64,000 nt of DNA from Streptococcus loxodontisalivarius (GTDB taxonomy: Bacteria; Bacillota; Bacilli; Lactobacillales; Streptococcaceae), in the NCBI RefSeq assembly GCF_016908645.1, contig NZ_JAFBEH010000001.1, forward strand, positions 90,263 through 154,262. The letters are read 5' to 3'. Positions 9,166 through 16,693 of this stretch are shown here, piece by piece. The notes below the pieces were generated by a model. The model was not told where the DNA came from, ran no database searches, and was given only the letters and a program-made list of their open reading frames with translations. A program made the position numbers and the translations under genes. Within the stretch, counting starts at the first letter, position 1. Every line of letters begins with the position of its first letter.

Positions 9166-9236
9166 GAAAAAGTCAATTAATTATATTTGTTAAACCGTCG
9201 CTAGTCGACATTAAATAAAGGGAGTTTCATATAATC

Positions 9237-10739
9237 ATGAATAAACGTGTAAAAATCGTTGCAACACTTGGACCTGCGGTTGAAATCCGTGGTGGTAAAA
9301 AATTCGGTGAAGATGGATACTGGGGTGAAAAACTTGACCACCAAGCATCTGCTGAAAAAATCGCTCAATTGATCACTGAAGGTGCTAACGTTTTCCGTTT
9401 CAACTTCTCACACGGTGACCATGCAGAACAAGGTGAACGTATGGAAGTTGTTCGTAAAGCAGAAGAGCTTGCAGGACAAAAAGTTGGTTTCCTTCTTGAT
9501 ACTAAAGGACCAGAAATCCGTACTGAATTGTTTGCTGAAGATGCAAAAGAATATTCATACAAAACTGGTGAACAAATTCGCGTTGCAACTAAACAAGGTA
9601 TCCAATCAACACGCGATGTTATCGCATTGAACGTTGCTGGTGCACTTGATGTCTTCGACGATGTTGAAGTTGGTAAACAAGTTCTTATCGATGATGGTAA
9701 ACTTGGACTTCGTGTTGTTGAAAAAGATGCTGATAAACGTGAATTCATCGTTGAAGTTGAAAACGATGGTGTTATCGCTAAACAAAAAGGTGTAAACATT
9801 CCTTACACTAAAATTCCTTTCCCAGCACTTGCAGAACGTGATAATGCTGATATTCGTTTTGGTCTTGAACAAGGTCTTAACTTTATCGCTATCTCATTTG
9901 TACGTACTGCTAAAGACGTTAACGAAGTACGTGCTATCTGTGAAGAAACAGGTAACGGACACGTTAAATTGTTCGCTAAAATCGAAAACCAACAAGGTAT
10001 TGACAACATTGATGAAATCATCGAAGCTGCTGATGGTATCATGATTGCTCGTGGTGATATGGGTATCGAAGTTCCATTTGAAATGGTTCCAGTTTACCAA
10101 AAAATGATCATCACTAAAGTAAATGCAGCTGGTAAAGCAGTTATTACAGCAACAAACATGCTTGAAACAATGACTGATAAACCACGTGCAACTCGTTCAG
10201 AAGTATCTGACGTCTTCAACGCTGTTATCGATGGTACTGATGCAACAATGCTTTCAGGTGAGTCAGCTAACGGTAAATACCCAGTTGAATCAGTTCGTAC
10301 AATGGCTACAATCGATAAGAATGCACAAACACTTCTTAACGAATACGGTCGTCTTGATTCATCAAAATTTGCTCGTACAACTAAGACAGAAGTTGTTGCT
10401 TCAGCTGTTAAAGATGCTGCAAGCTCAATGGATATCAAACTTGTTGTTGCGTTGACTGAATCAGGTAATACTGCACGTCTTATCTCTAAATACCGTCCAG
10501 ATGCTGATATCTTGGCAGTAACATTTGATGAGAAAACTCAAAAATCATTGATGATTAACTGGGGTGTTATTCCAGTTGTTACTGAAAAACCAGCTTCAAC
10601 AGACGATATGTTTGACGTAGCTGAAAAAGTAGCTCTTGAATCAGGACTTGTTGAATCAGGTGATAACATTGTTATCGTTGCTGGTGTCCCAGTTGGTTCA
10701 GGTGGTACAAACACAATGCGCATCCGCACTGTAAAATAA
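9237..10739 (+). CDS. pyk: Pyruvate kinase
   Basis: It converts phosphoenolpyruvate and ADP to pyruvate and ATP, the last step of glycolysis. The product of 500 residues is full length. It has the N-terminal ATLGPA motif, the catalytic MIARGDMGIEVP region near residue 267, and a C-terminal allosteric domain. The ribosome site AAGGGAG lies 12 nt before the ATG, slightly long. Codon bias is strong, as in pfkA. A 16-bp terminator follows. Confidence 0.96.
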   Translation: MNKRVKIVATLGPAVEIRGGKKFGEDGYWGEKLDHQASAEKIAQLITEGANVFRFNFSHGDHAEQGERMEVVRKAEELAGQKVGFLLDTKGPEIRTELFAEDAKEYSYKTGEQIRVATKQGIQSTRDVIALNVAGALDVFDDVEVGKQVLIDDGKLGLRVVEKDADKREFIVEVENDGVIAKQKGVNIPYTKIPFPALAERDNADIRFGLEQGLNFIAISFVRTAKDVNEVRAICEETGNGHVKLFAKIENQQGIDNIDEIIEAADGIMIARGDMGIEVPFEMVPVYQKMIITKVNAAGKAVITATNMLETMTDKPRATRSEVSDVFNAVIDGTDATMLSGESANGKYPVESVRTMATIDKNAQTLLNEYGRLDSSKFARTTKTEVVASAVKDAASSMDIKLVVALTESGNTARLISKYRPDADILAVTFDEKTQKSLMINWGVIPVVTEKPASTDDMFDVAEKVALESGLVESGDNIVIVAGVPVGSGGTNTMRIRTVK

Positions 10740-10746
10740 TAAAATA

Positions 10747-10792
10747 AAAAAGTCTATCGAATAGCGAGATTGCCTATTTGATAGGCTTTTTA
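10747..10792 (+). terminator. pfkA-pyk terminator
   Basis: A stem of about 16 bp (10749-10764 with 10774-10789, a few wobbles) is followed by T-rich sequence. Confidence 0.85.
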
Positions 10793-10806
10793 TCTTGTCT
10801 TGAAAA

Positions 10807-10900
10807 TGATAGTAGGCCTTTACCATGTCATTTTACTTTAGGATGATAATTATAATTCATGACTTTCTTACTATTATATTTTAAAGTCATCCTTTTTTTG
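10807..10900 (+). other. Structured intergenic stretch between pyk and the signal-peptidase homologue
   Basis: AAAATGA and TCATTTT form one stem. Further on AGGATGA could pair with TCATCCT, and ATGACTTT with AAAGTCAT. The last two pairings share TCAT, so they exclude each other. A run of seven T follows. This is terminator-like and may act as an attenuator. Confidence 0.45.
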
Positions 10901-10912
10901 CCTTCTAATTCA

Positions 10913-10921
10913 TGGTATAAT
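10913..10921 (+). promoter_or_regulatory. Extended -10 promoter of the signal-peptidase homologue
   Basis: TGGTATAAT is an extended -10 located 20 nt before the start codon. Confidence 0.65.
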
Positions 10922-10940
10922 ATTATTAGAGGAGTAACGA

Positions 10941-11498
10941 ATGGTAAAAAGAGATTTAATTAGAAATATTATACTTATAGTCATTGCAATCTTAGCTTTT
11001 ATTCTTTTGAGAATGTTTATTTTTTCAAGTTTTAGGGTTCATGAAGATGCTTCCAATACTTTCTTGCAAAAAAATGACATAGTTGTTGTTAATAAAAATG
11101 TTACTCCAGCTTATAAGGACTTCATTGTTTATGAAGTTGATGGTATTTTTTACATTAGTAGGGTAATTGGAACTCCAGGTGATACGGTAACAGTAATGGA
11201 TGATATTCTGTATATTAATGATGTTGTTCAGGATGAGAGTTATATTGAAGAAGAGAAGGCTGACTACCAAACAAGTAATAATCAGCAAGTTTTTACTTCA
11301 GATCTTTCTGTTTCGACAGTTAGCTCAGGAAAATATACCAGTGTACCTGACGGGACTTATTTAGTTTTAAATGATGATCGTCAGAATACTAATGACAGTC
11401 GTAAATTTGGTCTCATTAAGAAGAGTCAAATCAGAGGGGTTATTAATTTTAGGCTTTATCCTTTAGATAAATTTGGATTTTTTGATTCAGAAAAATAA
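10941..11498 (+). CDS. Signal peptidase I homologue lacking the catalytic pair
   Basis: The 185-residue protein has one N-terminal membrane anchor (about 8-28) and the type I signal-peptidase fold. Conserved boxes are present but altered. Where the family has the nucleophilic serine of GxSMxPTL, this protein aligns with alanine 37 (VHEDASNTFL). The general-base lysine of KRVIGxPGD is serine 73 (ISRVIGTPGD). The last box reads NDDRQNTNDSRKFG rather than GDNRxxSxDSRxxG. It is therefore likely inactive, or uses other residues such as Ser38. Non-catalytic SPase homologues that assist pilus assembly are known in streptococci; no pilus genes are nearby. The position pyk-lepB-glmS is conserved in streptococci. 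Confidence 0.8.
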   Translation: MVKRDLIRNIILIVIAILAFILLRMFIFSSFRVHEDASNTFLQKNDIVVVNKNVTPAYKDFIVYEVDGIFYISRVIGTPGDTVTVMDDILYINDVVQDESYIEEEKADYQTSNNQQVFTSDLSVSTVSSGKYTSVPDGTYLVLNDDRQNTNDSRKFGLIKKSQIRGVINFRLYPLDKFGFFDSEK

Positions 11499-11525
11499 TT
11501 GATTTCTTTTAGAAATTACTAGTTT

Positions 11526-11562
11526 AGAAGAGCCTGATGTTTACATCAAGCTTTTTATTTTT
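11526..11562 (+). terminator. Terminator after the signal-peptidase homologue
   Basis: AAGAGC and TGATGT pair with ACATCA and GCTTTT across a C-A mismatch; a T tract follows. Confidence 0.7.
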
Positions 11563-11568
11563 ATGAAA

Positions 11569-11661
11569 TTGACTATACCAATTTATTTCTTGACAGAAAA
11601 AATGATTAGGTATATACTGTAATTGCAAGGTTTTGGTAGTCATTGATTGACTATACCAATT
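11569..11661 (+). promoter_or_regulatory. glmS promoter between two NagR-like operators
   Basis: TTGACA (11590-11595) and TATACT (11613-11618) are spaced 17 bp. An identical 15-mer TTGACTATACCAATT occurs at 11569-11583, just upstream of the -35, and at 11647-11661 in the leader. Its reverse complement resembles the TGGTATAGACCA-type dre sites of the GntR-family regulator NagR. Confidence 0.7.
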
Positions 11662-11675
11662 CTTAAATAAAACTT

Positions 11676-11703
11676 AAGGAGAGTAGCAGTTAGTCTCTGC
11701 TAC
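11676..11703 (+). promoter_or_regulatory. glmS ribosome site separated from the start by a hairpin
   Basis: The only good Shine-Dalgarno, AAGGAGAG, ends 32 nt before the ATG. The hairpin GTAGCAG/CTGCTAC (11683-11703) lies between them. Folding would cut the effective spacing to about 11 nt. Confidence 0.55.
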
Positions 11704-11714
11704 GATAATTTATT

Positions 11715-13526
11715 ATGTGTGGTATTGTAGGTGTTGTAGGAAATTCAAATGCAACTGATATTTTGATGCAAGGTCTTGAAAAATTGGAATATCGTGGCTA
11801 TGATTCAGCTGGTATCTATGTCGTAAACGGTGAACGTTCAAACTTGATTAAATCTGTTGGTCGAATTGCTGATCTTCGTGCTAAGATTGGTATCGATATC
11901 GCTGGTTCAGCTGGTATTGGTCACACTCGTTGGGCAACACATGGTCAAGTTACTGAAGATAACGCTCACCCTCATACTTCTGAAACAGGTCGTTTTGTAC
12001 TTGTTCACAATGGTGTTATTGAAAACTATCTTCAAATTAAAGAAGAATATCTTGCTGGTCATACACTTAAAGGACAAACTGATACCGAGATTGCAGTTCA
12101 CTTGATTGGCCAATTTGTTGAAGATGGGTTAACAGTTCTTGAGGCTTTCAAAAAAGCACTTCATATTATTGAAGGATCTTATGCCTTTGCATTGATTGAT
12201 TCTGAGAATGCTGATACAATCTTTGTTGCAAAAAATAAATCTCCTCTTCTTATTGGTCTTGGAGATGGTTACAACATGGTATGTTCTGATGCAATGGCAA
12301 TGATTCGTGAAACATCACAATTTATGGAAATCCATGATAAAGAACTTGTTGTTCTTACAAAAGATAGTGTTCAAATCTCTGATTATGATGGAAATCTTGT
12401 AGAACGTCAAGCGTACACTGCTGAACTTGACCTTTCAGATATTGGTAAAGGAACTTATCCATTCTATATGCTTAAAGAGATTGATGAGCAACCTACAGTA
12501 ATGCGTAAATTGATTTCAACTTATGCTGATGCTGATGGTAATCTTACTGTTGACCCTGCAATTGTGAAATCTGTACAAGAAGCAGGTCGTATCTATATCC
12601 TTGCAGCTGGTACATCATACAATGCTGGTTTTGCATCAAAAGCAATGATTGAAAAATTGACAGATACACCTGTTGAACTTGGTGTTGCATCAGAATGGGG
12701 CTATAATATGCCACTTTTGAGTGAGAAACCAATGTTTATTTTGTTGAGTCAATCAGGTGAGACAGCCGACAGCCGTCAAGTTTTGGTTAAAGCAAATGAA
12801 ATGGGAATTCCTAGCTTGACAGTAACGAATGTTCCAGGTTCAACACTTTCACGTGAAGCAACCTATACAATGTTGTTACACGCAGGTCCAGAAATTGCTG
12901 TAGCATCTACTAAAGCCTATACAGCTCAAGTTGCTGCACTTGCTTTCCTTTCAAAAGCTGTTGGTGAAGCTAATGGTAAGAAAGAAGCAGTTGAGTTTGA
13001 TTTGGTACACGAACTATCACTTGTTGCACAATCAATCGAGGCAACCCTTTCAGAAAAAGACCTCATTGAAGAGAAAGTTCAAGGGCTTCTTGCAGATGCA
13101 CGCAACGCTTTCTATATCGGACGTGGTAACGATTATTATGTTGCTATGGAAGCATCACTTAAATTGAAAGAAATCTCATACATTCAATGTGAAGGCTTTG
13201 CAGCAGGAGAATTGAAACACGGTACAATTTCCTTGATTGAAGATGGTGTGCCAGTTCTTGCCCTCATTTCAAACAACGAAGTCCTAGCAGCCCACACACG
13301 TGGTAACGTTCAAGAGGTTATCGCTCGAGGAGCTAACGTTTTGACTATCGTTGATGAAACTATGGCGCGTGAAGATGATGACATCAAAGTCTCAACTGTC
13401 CACCCGTATCTATCATCAATCACAATGGTCGTTCCAACACAGTTGGTTGCTTACTATGCAACTCTCCAACGAGGGCTTGATGTTGATAAGCCACGTAACC
13501 TTGCAAAATCAGTTACAGTTGAATAA
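11715..13526 (+). CDS. glmS: Glutamine--fructose-6-phosphate aminotransferase
   Basis: GlmS makes glucosamine 6-phosphate from fructose 6-phosphate and glutamine, the entry to peptidoglycan amino sugars. The 603-residue product begins MCGIVGVVG, so cysteine becomes the N-terminal nucleophile of the glutaminase domain (to about 220). Two SIS domains follow, with LSQSGETADSRQ near 345 and a second near 455-590. The C-terminus AKSVTVE is typical. It has its own promoter and terminator. The leader shows no glmS ribozyme. Paired NagR-like sites suggest control by amino-sugar phosphate. Confidence 0.96.
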   Translation: MCGIVGVVGNSNATDILMQGLEKLEYRGYDSAGIYVVNGERSNLIKSVGRIADLRAKIGIDIAGSAGIGHTRWATHGQVTEDNAHPHTSETGRFVLVHNGVIENYLQIKEEYLAGHTLKGQTDTEIAVHLIGQFVEDGLTVLEAFKKALHIIEGSYAFALIDSENADTIFVAKNKSPLLIGLGDGYNMVCSDAMAMIRETSQFMEIHDKELVVLTKDSVQISDYDGNLVERQAYTAELDLSDIGKGTYPFYMLKEIDEQPTVMRKLISTYADADGNLTVDPAIVKSVQEAGRIYILAAGTSYNAGFASKAMIEKLTDTPVELGVASEWGYNMPLLSEKPMFILLSQSGETADSRQVLVKANEMGIPSLTVTNVPGSTLSREATYTMLLHAGPEIAVASTKAYTAQVAALAFLSKAVGEANGKKEAVEFDLVHELSLVAQSIEATLSEKDLIEEKVQGLLADARNAFYIGRGNDYYVAMEASLKLKEISYIQCEGFAAGELKHGTISLIEDGVPVLALISNNEVLAAHTRGNVQEVIARGANVLTIVDETMAREDDDIKVSTVHPYLSSITMVVPTQLVAYYATLQRGLDVDKPRNLAKSVTVE

Positions 13527-13530
13527 AAAT

Positions 13531-13570
13531 AAGGGCCTTTCGTAAGTTTTCTATCGAAAGGCTTTTCATT
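13531..13570 (+). terminator. glmS terminator
   Basis: GCCTTTCG/CGAAAGGC (13535-13542 with 13555-13562) is followed by TTTTC. Confidence 0.75.
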
Positions 13571-13582
13571 TTCTAGGAATGC

Positions 13583-13611
13583 TTGTCAGCTCTGCTATTT
13601 TACGGTAAAAT
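13583..13611 (+). promoter_or_regulatory. Promoter of the PhnA-like gene
   Basis: TTGTCA (13583-13588) and TAAAAT (13606-13611) are spaced 17 bp. Confidence 0.7.
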
Positions 13612-13641
13612 AGTTGTTATATTAAAAAATAGGAGTTAATC

Positions 13642-13971
13642 ATGTCACTACCAAATTGTCCAAAATGTAATTCAGAATATGTTTATGAAGATGGAGTTTT
13701 GCTTGTTTGTCCTGAGTGTGCCTACGAGTGGGATCCAAATGAGGTTGAAGAAGAAGGTGTGGTAGCTATTGATGCTAATGGTAATAAATTAGCTGATGGT
13801 GATACTGTTACTTTGATCAAAGACCTTAAAGTTAAGGGTGCTCCAAAAGATCTTAAGCAAGGTACTCGTGTTAAAAACATTCGTATCGTTGAAGGTGATC
13901 ACAATATTGACTGTAAAATTGATGGTTTTGGTGCCATGAAATTGAAATCAGAATTCGTTAAGAAAATCTAA
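13642..13971 (+). CDS. PhnA/YjdM family zinc-ribbon protein
   Basis: The 109-residue protein has an N-terminal zinc ribbon with CPKC (6-9) and CPEC (23-26), and a C-terminal SH3-like beta domain (about 40-109) ending in KSEFVKKI. This is the architecture of the PhnA/YjdM family. Despite the name, the family is not shown to act in phosphonate breakdown in streptococci, and its role is unknown. It has its own promoter and terminator, and GGAG precedes the ATG. Confidence 0.85.
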   Translation: MSLPNCPKCNSEYVYEDGVLLVCPECAYEWDPNEVEEEGVVAIDANGNKLADGDTVTLIKDLKVKGAPKDLKQGTRVKNIRIVEGDHNIDCKIDGFGAMKLKSEFVKKI

Positions 13972-13977
13972 ATTTGT

Positions 13978-14023
13978 AGGATCAGATATTCATTCTCCTA
14001 GTAGAGTGCGTCTGGTCCTTTTT
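13978..14023 (+). terminator. Terminator after the PhnA-like gene
   Basis: AGGATCAGA/TCTGGTCCT is a 9-bp stem with one wobble, followed by TTTTT. Confidence 0.8.
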
Positions 14024-14056
14024 ACATAGAAAAAACTATCAAAAAAGGTCAAATTT

Positions 14057-14065
14057 TGGTATAAT
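14057..14065 (+). promoter_or_regulatory. Extended -10 promoter of the amino-acid ABC operon
   Basis: TGGTATAAT is an extended -10. A leader of about 135 nt follows with no recognised riboswitch or T-box. Confidence 0.65.
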
Positions 14066-14208
14066 ATTGGTATTAGTTTGGATTTTGGTGCTTAGAATAG
14101 GTAATGAAGCCATAAAGTTAGTAAACTGTGCTTGTTTATCTATCATTCAATTGAGTTTTTATCTAAAACACTGAATATCAGGTCCAAAAGATTTTGTTAG
14201 GAGAGACT

Positions 14209-14850
14209 ATGTCTTACATTTTACAAGTCCTACCAAGCCTGCTAAGCGGTGCTGTGGTAACATTAGAAGTTTTTGCAATTGTGGTTGTTCTTTCAATCCC
14301 AATTGGAGCAGCTCTTGCCTTTCTGATGCAAATTAAATTTAAACCTTTACGTTGGCTCTTGACCATCTATGTTTGGGTTATGCGTGGAACACCTTTACTC
14401 TTGCAATTGATTTTCTTCTACTATGTATTGCCAAGTGTTGGAGTGGTTATGGAACGTATTCCTGCGGCAATCCTTGCTTTCACTCTTAATTATGCGGCTT
14501 ATTTTGCAGAAATCTTCCGTGGTGGTATCGAGGCAATTCCTAAAGGTCAGTTCGAAGCAGCTAAGGTTTTGAAATTCAATCAACTTCAAACCATTCGTTA
14601 CATCATTTTGCCACAAGTTTTCAAGATTGTTCTACCAAGTGTTTTCAATGAAATTATCAATCTTGTTAAAGATTCTTCACTTGTCTACGTTCTGGGTGTT
14701 GGAGACCTTCTTATGGCAAGTAAAACTGCGGCAAACCGTGATGCAACGCTTGCCCCAATGTTTATTGCAGGTGCCATTTACCTTCTATTGATTGGTGCTG
14801 TCACAGTACTATCAAAACAAATTGAGAAAAAGTATGATTATTATAAGTAA
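14209..14850 (+). CDS. Polar amino acid ABC transporter, permease
   Basis: A 213-residue membrane protein of the HisM/GlnP family with about five hydrophobic segments. The cytoplasmic EAA loop (about 113-132, EAIPKGQFEAAKVLKFNQLQ) docks the ATPase. It forms the pore of a polar amino-acid importer with the next two genes. A TTG codon at 14194 opens the frame, but the ATG at 14209 has TAGGAGAG at the right distance. The three genes are spaced 9 and 14 nt. The amino acid carried cannot be told from sequence. Confidence 0.9.
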   Translation: MSYILQVLPSLLSGAVVTLEVFAIVVVLSIPIGAALAFLMQIKFKPLRWLLTIYVWVMRGTPLLLQLIFFYYVLPSVGVVMERIPAAILAFTLNYAAYFAEIFRGGIEAIPKGQFEAAKVLKFNQLQTIRYIILPQVFKIVLPSVFNEIINLVKDSSLVYVLGVGDLLMASKTAANRDATLAPMFIAGAIYLLLIGAVTVLSKQIEKKYDYYK

Positions 14851-14859
14851 GGTGATGAC

Positions 14860-15489
14860 ATGTTAGAATTAAAAAATGTTTTCAAAAATTTTGGTCAAAA
14901 GGTTATTTTTCATGACTTTAGTCTGACAATTCAAGATGGTGAAGTTCTAGCGATTGTTGGTCCATCTGGTGGTGGTAAGACTACATTGCTTCGTATGCTA
15001 GCTGGTCTTGAGACAATGGATGCTGGTGAAGTCATTTATAATGGGAAACCAGTTCCTACCAATCACTTAGAAACTGAAAATCTTTTGGGCTTTGTTTTTC
15101 AAGATTTCCAACTCTTTCCGCATATGACTGTTTTGGATAATCTCATCTTGTCACCAACCAAAACGATGGGAATGACAAAAAGCGATGCGACAGATAAAGC
15201 TCTTGGTCTTTTAAAACGTTTGGGATTGTCTGAGCATGCTAATGTCTATCCATCTTCACTGTCAGGTGGTCAGAAACAGCGTGTTGCTCTTGCGCGTGCA
15301 ATGATGATTGATCCTGAGATTATTGGTTATGATGAGCCTACATCGGCTCTAGATCCTGAGTTGCGTCAGGAAGTTGAAAATTTGATTAAGCAGAATCGTG
15401 AAACTGGTGTTACACAAATTGTGGTTACCCATGATATGACTTTTGCTGAAAATATTGCAGATAATATTCTTCGAGTAAATCCAAAATAA
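14860..15489 (+). CDS. Polar amino acid ABC transporter, ATP-binding protein
   Basis: A 209-residue GlnQ-type ATPase. Walker A is GPSGGGKTT (about 33-41), the Q loop is FQDFQLF, the signature is LSGGQKQR (about 134-141), and Walker B with its glutamate is [12 protein letters not shown]. It drives import through the preceding permease. At 209 residues it is shorter than the usual 240, ending soon after the H loop (VTHD), but all catalytic motifs are intact. Confidence 0.92.
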   Translation: MLELKNVFKNFGQKVIFHDFSLTIQDGEVLAIVGPSGGGKTTLLRMLAGLETMDAGEVIYNGKPVPTNHLETENLLGFVFQDFQLFPHMTVLDNLILSPTKTMGMTKSDATDKALGLLKRLGLSEHANVYPSSLSGGQKQRVALARAMMIDPEIIGYDEPTSALDPELRQEVENLIKQNRETGVTQIVVTHDMTFAENIADNILRVNPK

Positions 15490-15503
15490 AGTGAGGACTA
15501 TTT

Positions 15504-16349
15504 ATGAAATTGAAAAAATGGATTGCCCTTGGCGTTGCAGCACTTGCAACTGTAACTTTAGCAGCTTGTAGCTCTTCAAGTTCAAGTAGCTCAAAAGCTA
15601 ATTCTGATAATTGGTCAACCTATGAGAAAGACAAAACAATTACTATCGGTTTTGATAACACATTTGTACCAATGGGTTACGAGAATGAAGATGGTAAGAA
15701 TGTCGGTTTTGATATTGACCTTGCTAATGCTGTCTTTGCAGAATACGGTATTACGGTTAAATGGCAGTCAATCAACTGGGATATGAAAGAAACTGAGTTG
15801 AACAACGGTACCATTGATTTGATTTGGAACGGTTACTCAGTGACTGATGAGCGTAAGGAAAAAGTAGCCTTTACTGATCCTTATATGGTAAATGAGCAGG
15901 TGCTTGTCACTAAGAAATCATCTAATATCACAACTGTAGCTGGTATGAAAGATAAGGTTTTGGGTGCCCAGGCAGGTTCATCAGGTTATGATACCTTTAC
16001 ATCAAATCCAGAAATCTTGAAAGATATTGTTTCAGGTGGCGATGCAACTCAATATGAAACATTTACTCAAGCTCTTATTGACTTAGATAATGATCGTATT
16101 GACGGTCTCTTGATTGACCGTGTTTATGCGAATTACTATTTGAATCAAGAAGGTACTTTGGATAATTACAATATCATCAGTACTGGCTATGATGCTGAAA
16201 ACTTCTCAGTAGGTGCTCGTAAAGCTGATAAAACATTGGTTACTAAAATCAATGAAGCTTTCAAACAACTCTACAAAGAAGGTAAATTCCAAGAAATTTC
16301 AAACAAATGGTTTGGAGAAGACGTTGCTACTGACGACATTAAAAGTTAA
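15504..16349 (+). CDS. Polar amino acid ABC transporter, substrate-binding lipoprotein
   Basis: This 281-residue extracytoplasmic receptor of the SBP_bac_3 family is lipid-anchored at the cysteine of LAAC (about residue 21), followed by a serine-rich linker. The mature domain starts near KDKTITIGFD and carries the family pattern VGFDIDLANAVFAEYG. It is last in the operon after permease and ATPase. Its ligand is probably a polar amino acid and is not resolved. The repeat-rich stretch that follows contains its terminator. Confidence 0.9.
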   Translation: MKLKKWIALGVAALATVTLAACSSSSSSSSKANSDNWSTYEKDKTITIGFDNTFVPMGYENEDGKNVGFDIDLANAVFAEYGITVKWQSINWDMKETELNNGTIDLIWNGYSVTDERKEKVAFTDPYMVNEQVLVTKKSSNITTVAGMKDKVLGAQAGSSGYDTFTSNPEILKDIVSGGDATQYETFTQALIDLDNDRIDGLLIDRVYANYYLNQEGTLDNYNIISTGYDAENFSVGARKADKTLVTKINEAFKQLYKEGKFQEISNKWFGEDVATDDIKS

Positions 16350-16360
16350 GAAAAGAGAGT

Positions 16361-16580
16361 GGGACAAAAATCGGTAATTCCGAAGGAATTCGATTTTGTC
16401 AGCAAGTCTTTCTTTTAGGTTGCTGACCTGAAACAGTCTATCCCCAGACTGTTTCACTCCCACCTCCGCACACTTCCAACAGTTCAGTGAACTGTTGGAA
16501 GTTGGAAATGAAGCAAACAAAGTTTGCGTCATTCGTTAGGGCTGTAAGAGTTGATTTTTCAACGAATTAGAGCCCACTCA
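16361..16580. repeat. Mosaic intergenic repeat, copy C
   Basis: The 340-nt gap between the ABC operon and the minus-strand exporter is full of hairpins and has no gene. Stems are at 16363-16400 (GACAAAAATCG with CGATTTTGTC), 16431-16454 (AAACAGTCT/AGACTGTTT), 16473-16501 (12-14 bp) and 16514-16528 (GCAAAC/GTTTGC). The opening GAGAGTGGGACAAAAATCG is a sequence I recognise as common between streptococcal genes. Parts (AACAGTCT hairpin, GTTGGAAAT block) recur at 39.0-39.1 kb. Confidence 0.7.
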
Positions 16581-16611
16581 ACCACTGCGTCTTGCAAATC
16601 AGACTAAAAAG

Positions 16612-16648
16612 AAAGAGGACTAGGAATTTTTTTCCAGCCTCTTTTTAT
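16612..16648 (+). terminator. Terminator of the amino-acid ABC operon
   Basis: AAAGAGG and GGAA pair with TTCC and CCTCTTT with small bulges; a T tract follows. Confidence 0.7.
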
Positions 16649-16654
16649 TTGTGC

Positions 16655-16689
16655 AAAAATAGTCTAATCAGTTTGATAAGACTATTTTT
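16655..16689. terminator. Bidirectional terminator
   Basis: AAAAATAGTCT/AGACTATTTTT is an 11-bp stem just past the end of the minus-strand exporter gene. Confidence 0.8.
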
Positions 16690-16693
16690 GGTT

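Noticed and set aside
11662..11678. CiaR-like repeat (CTTAAA-N5-CTTAAG) in the glmS leader
   Set aside because: It coincides with the Shine-Dalgarno in AT-rich sequence; more likely chance.
11619..11714. glmS ribozyme
   Set aside because: The leader is only about 90 nt and shows none of the conserved ribozyme core.
14066..14208. T-box or other riboswitch before the amino-acid ABC operon
   Set aside because: No T-box AGGGTGG motif and no recognised aptamer; only a plain leader.
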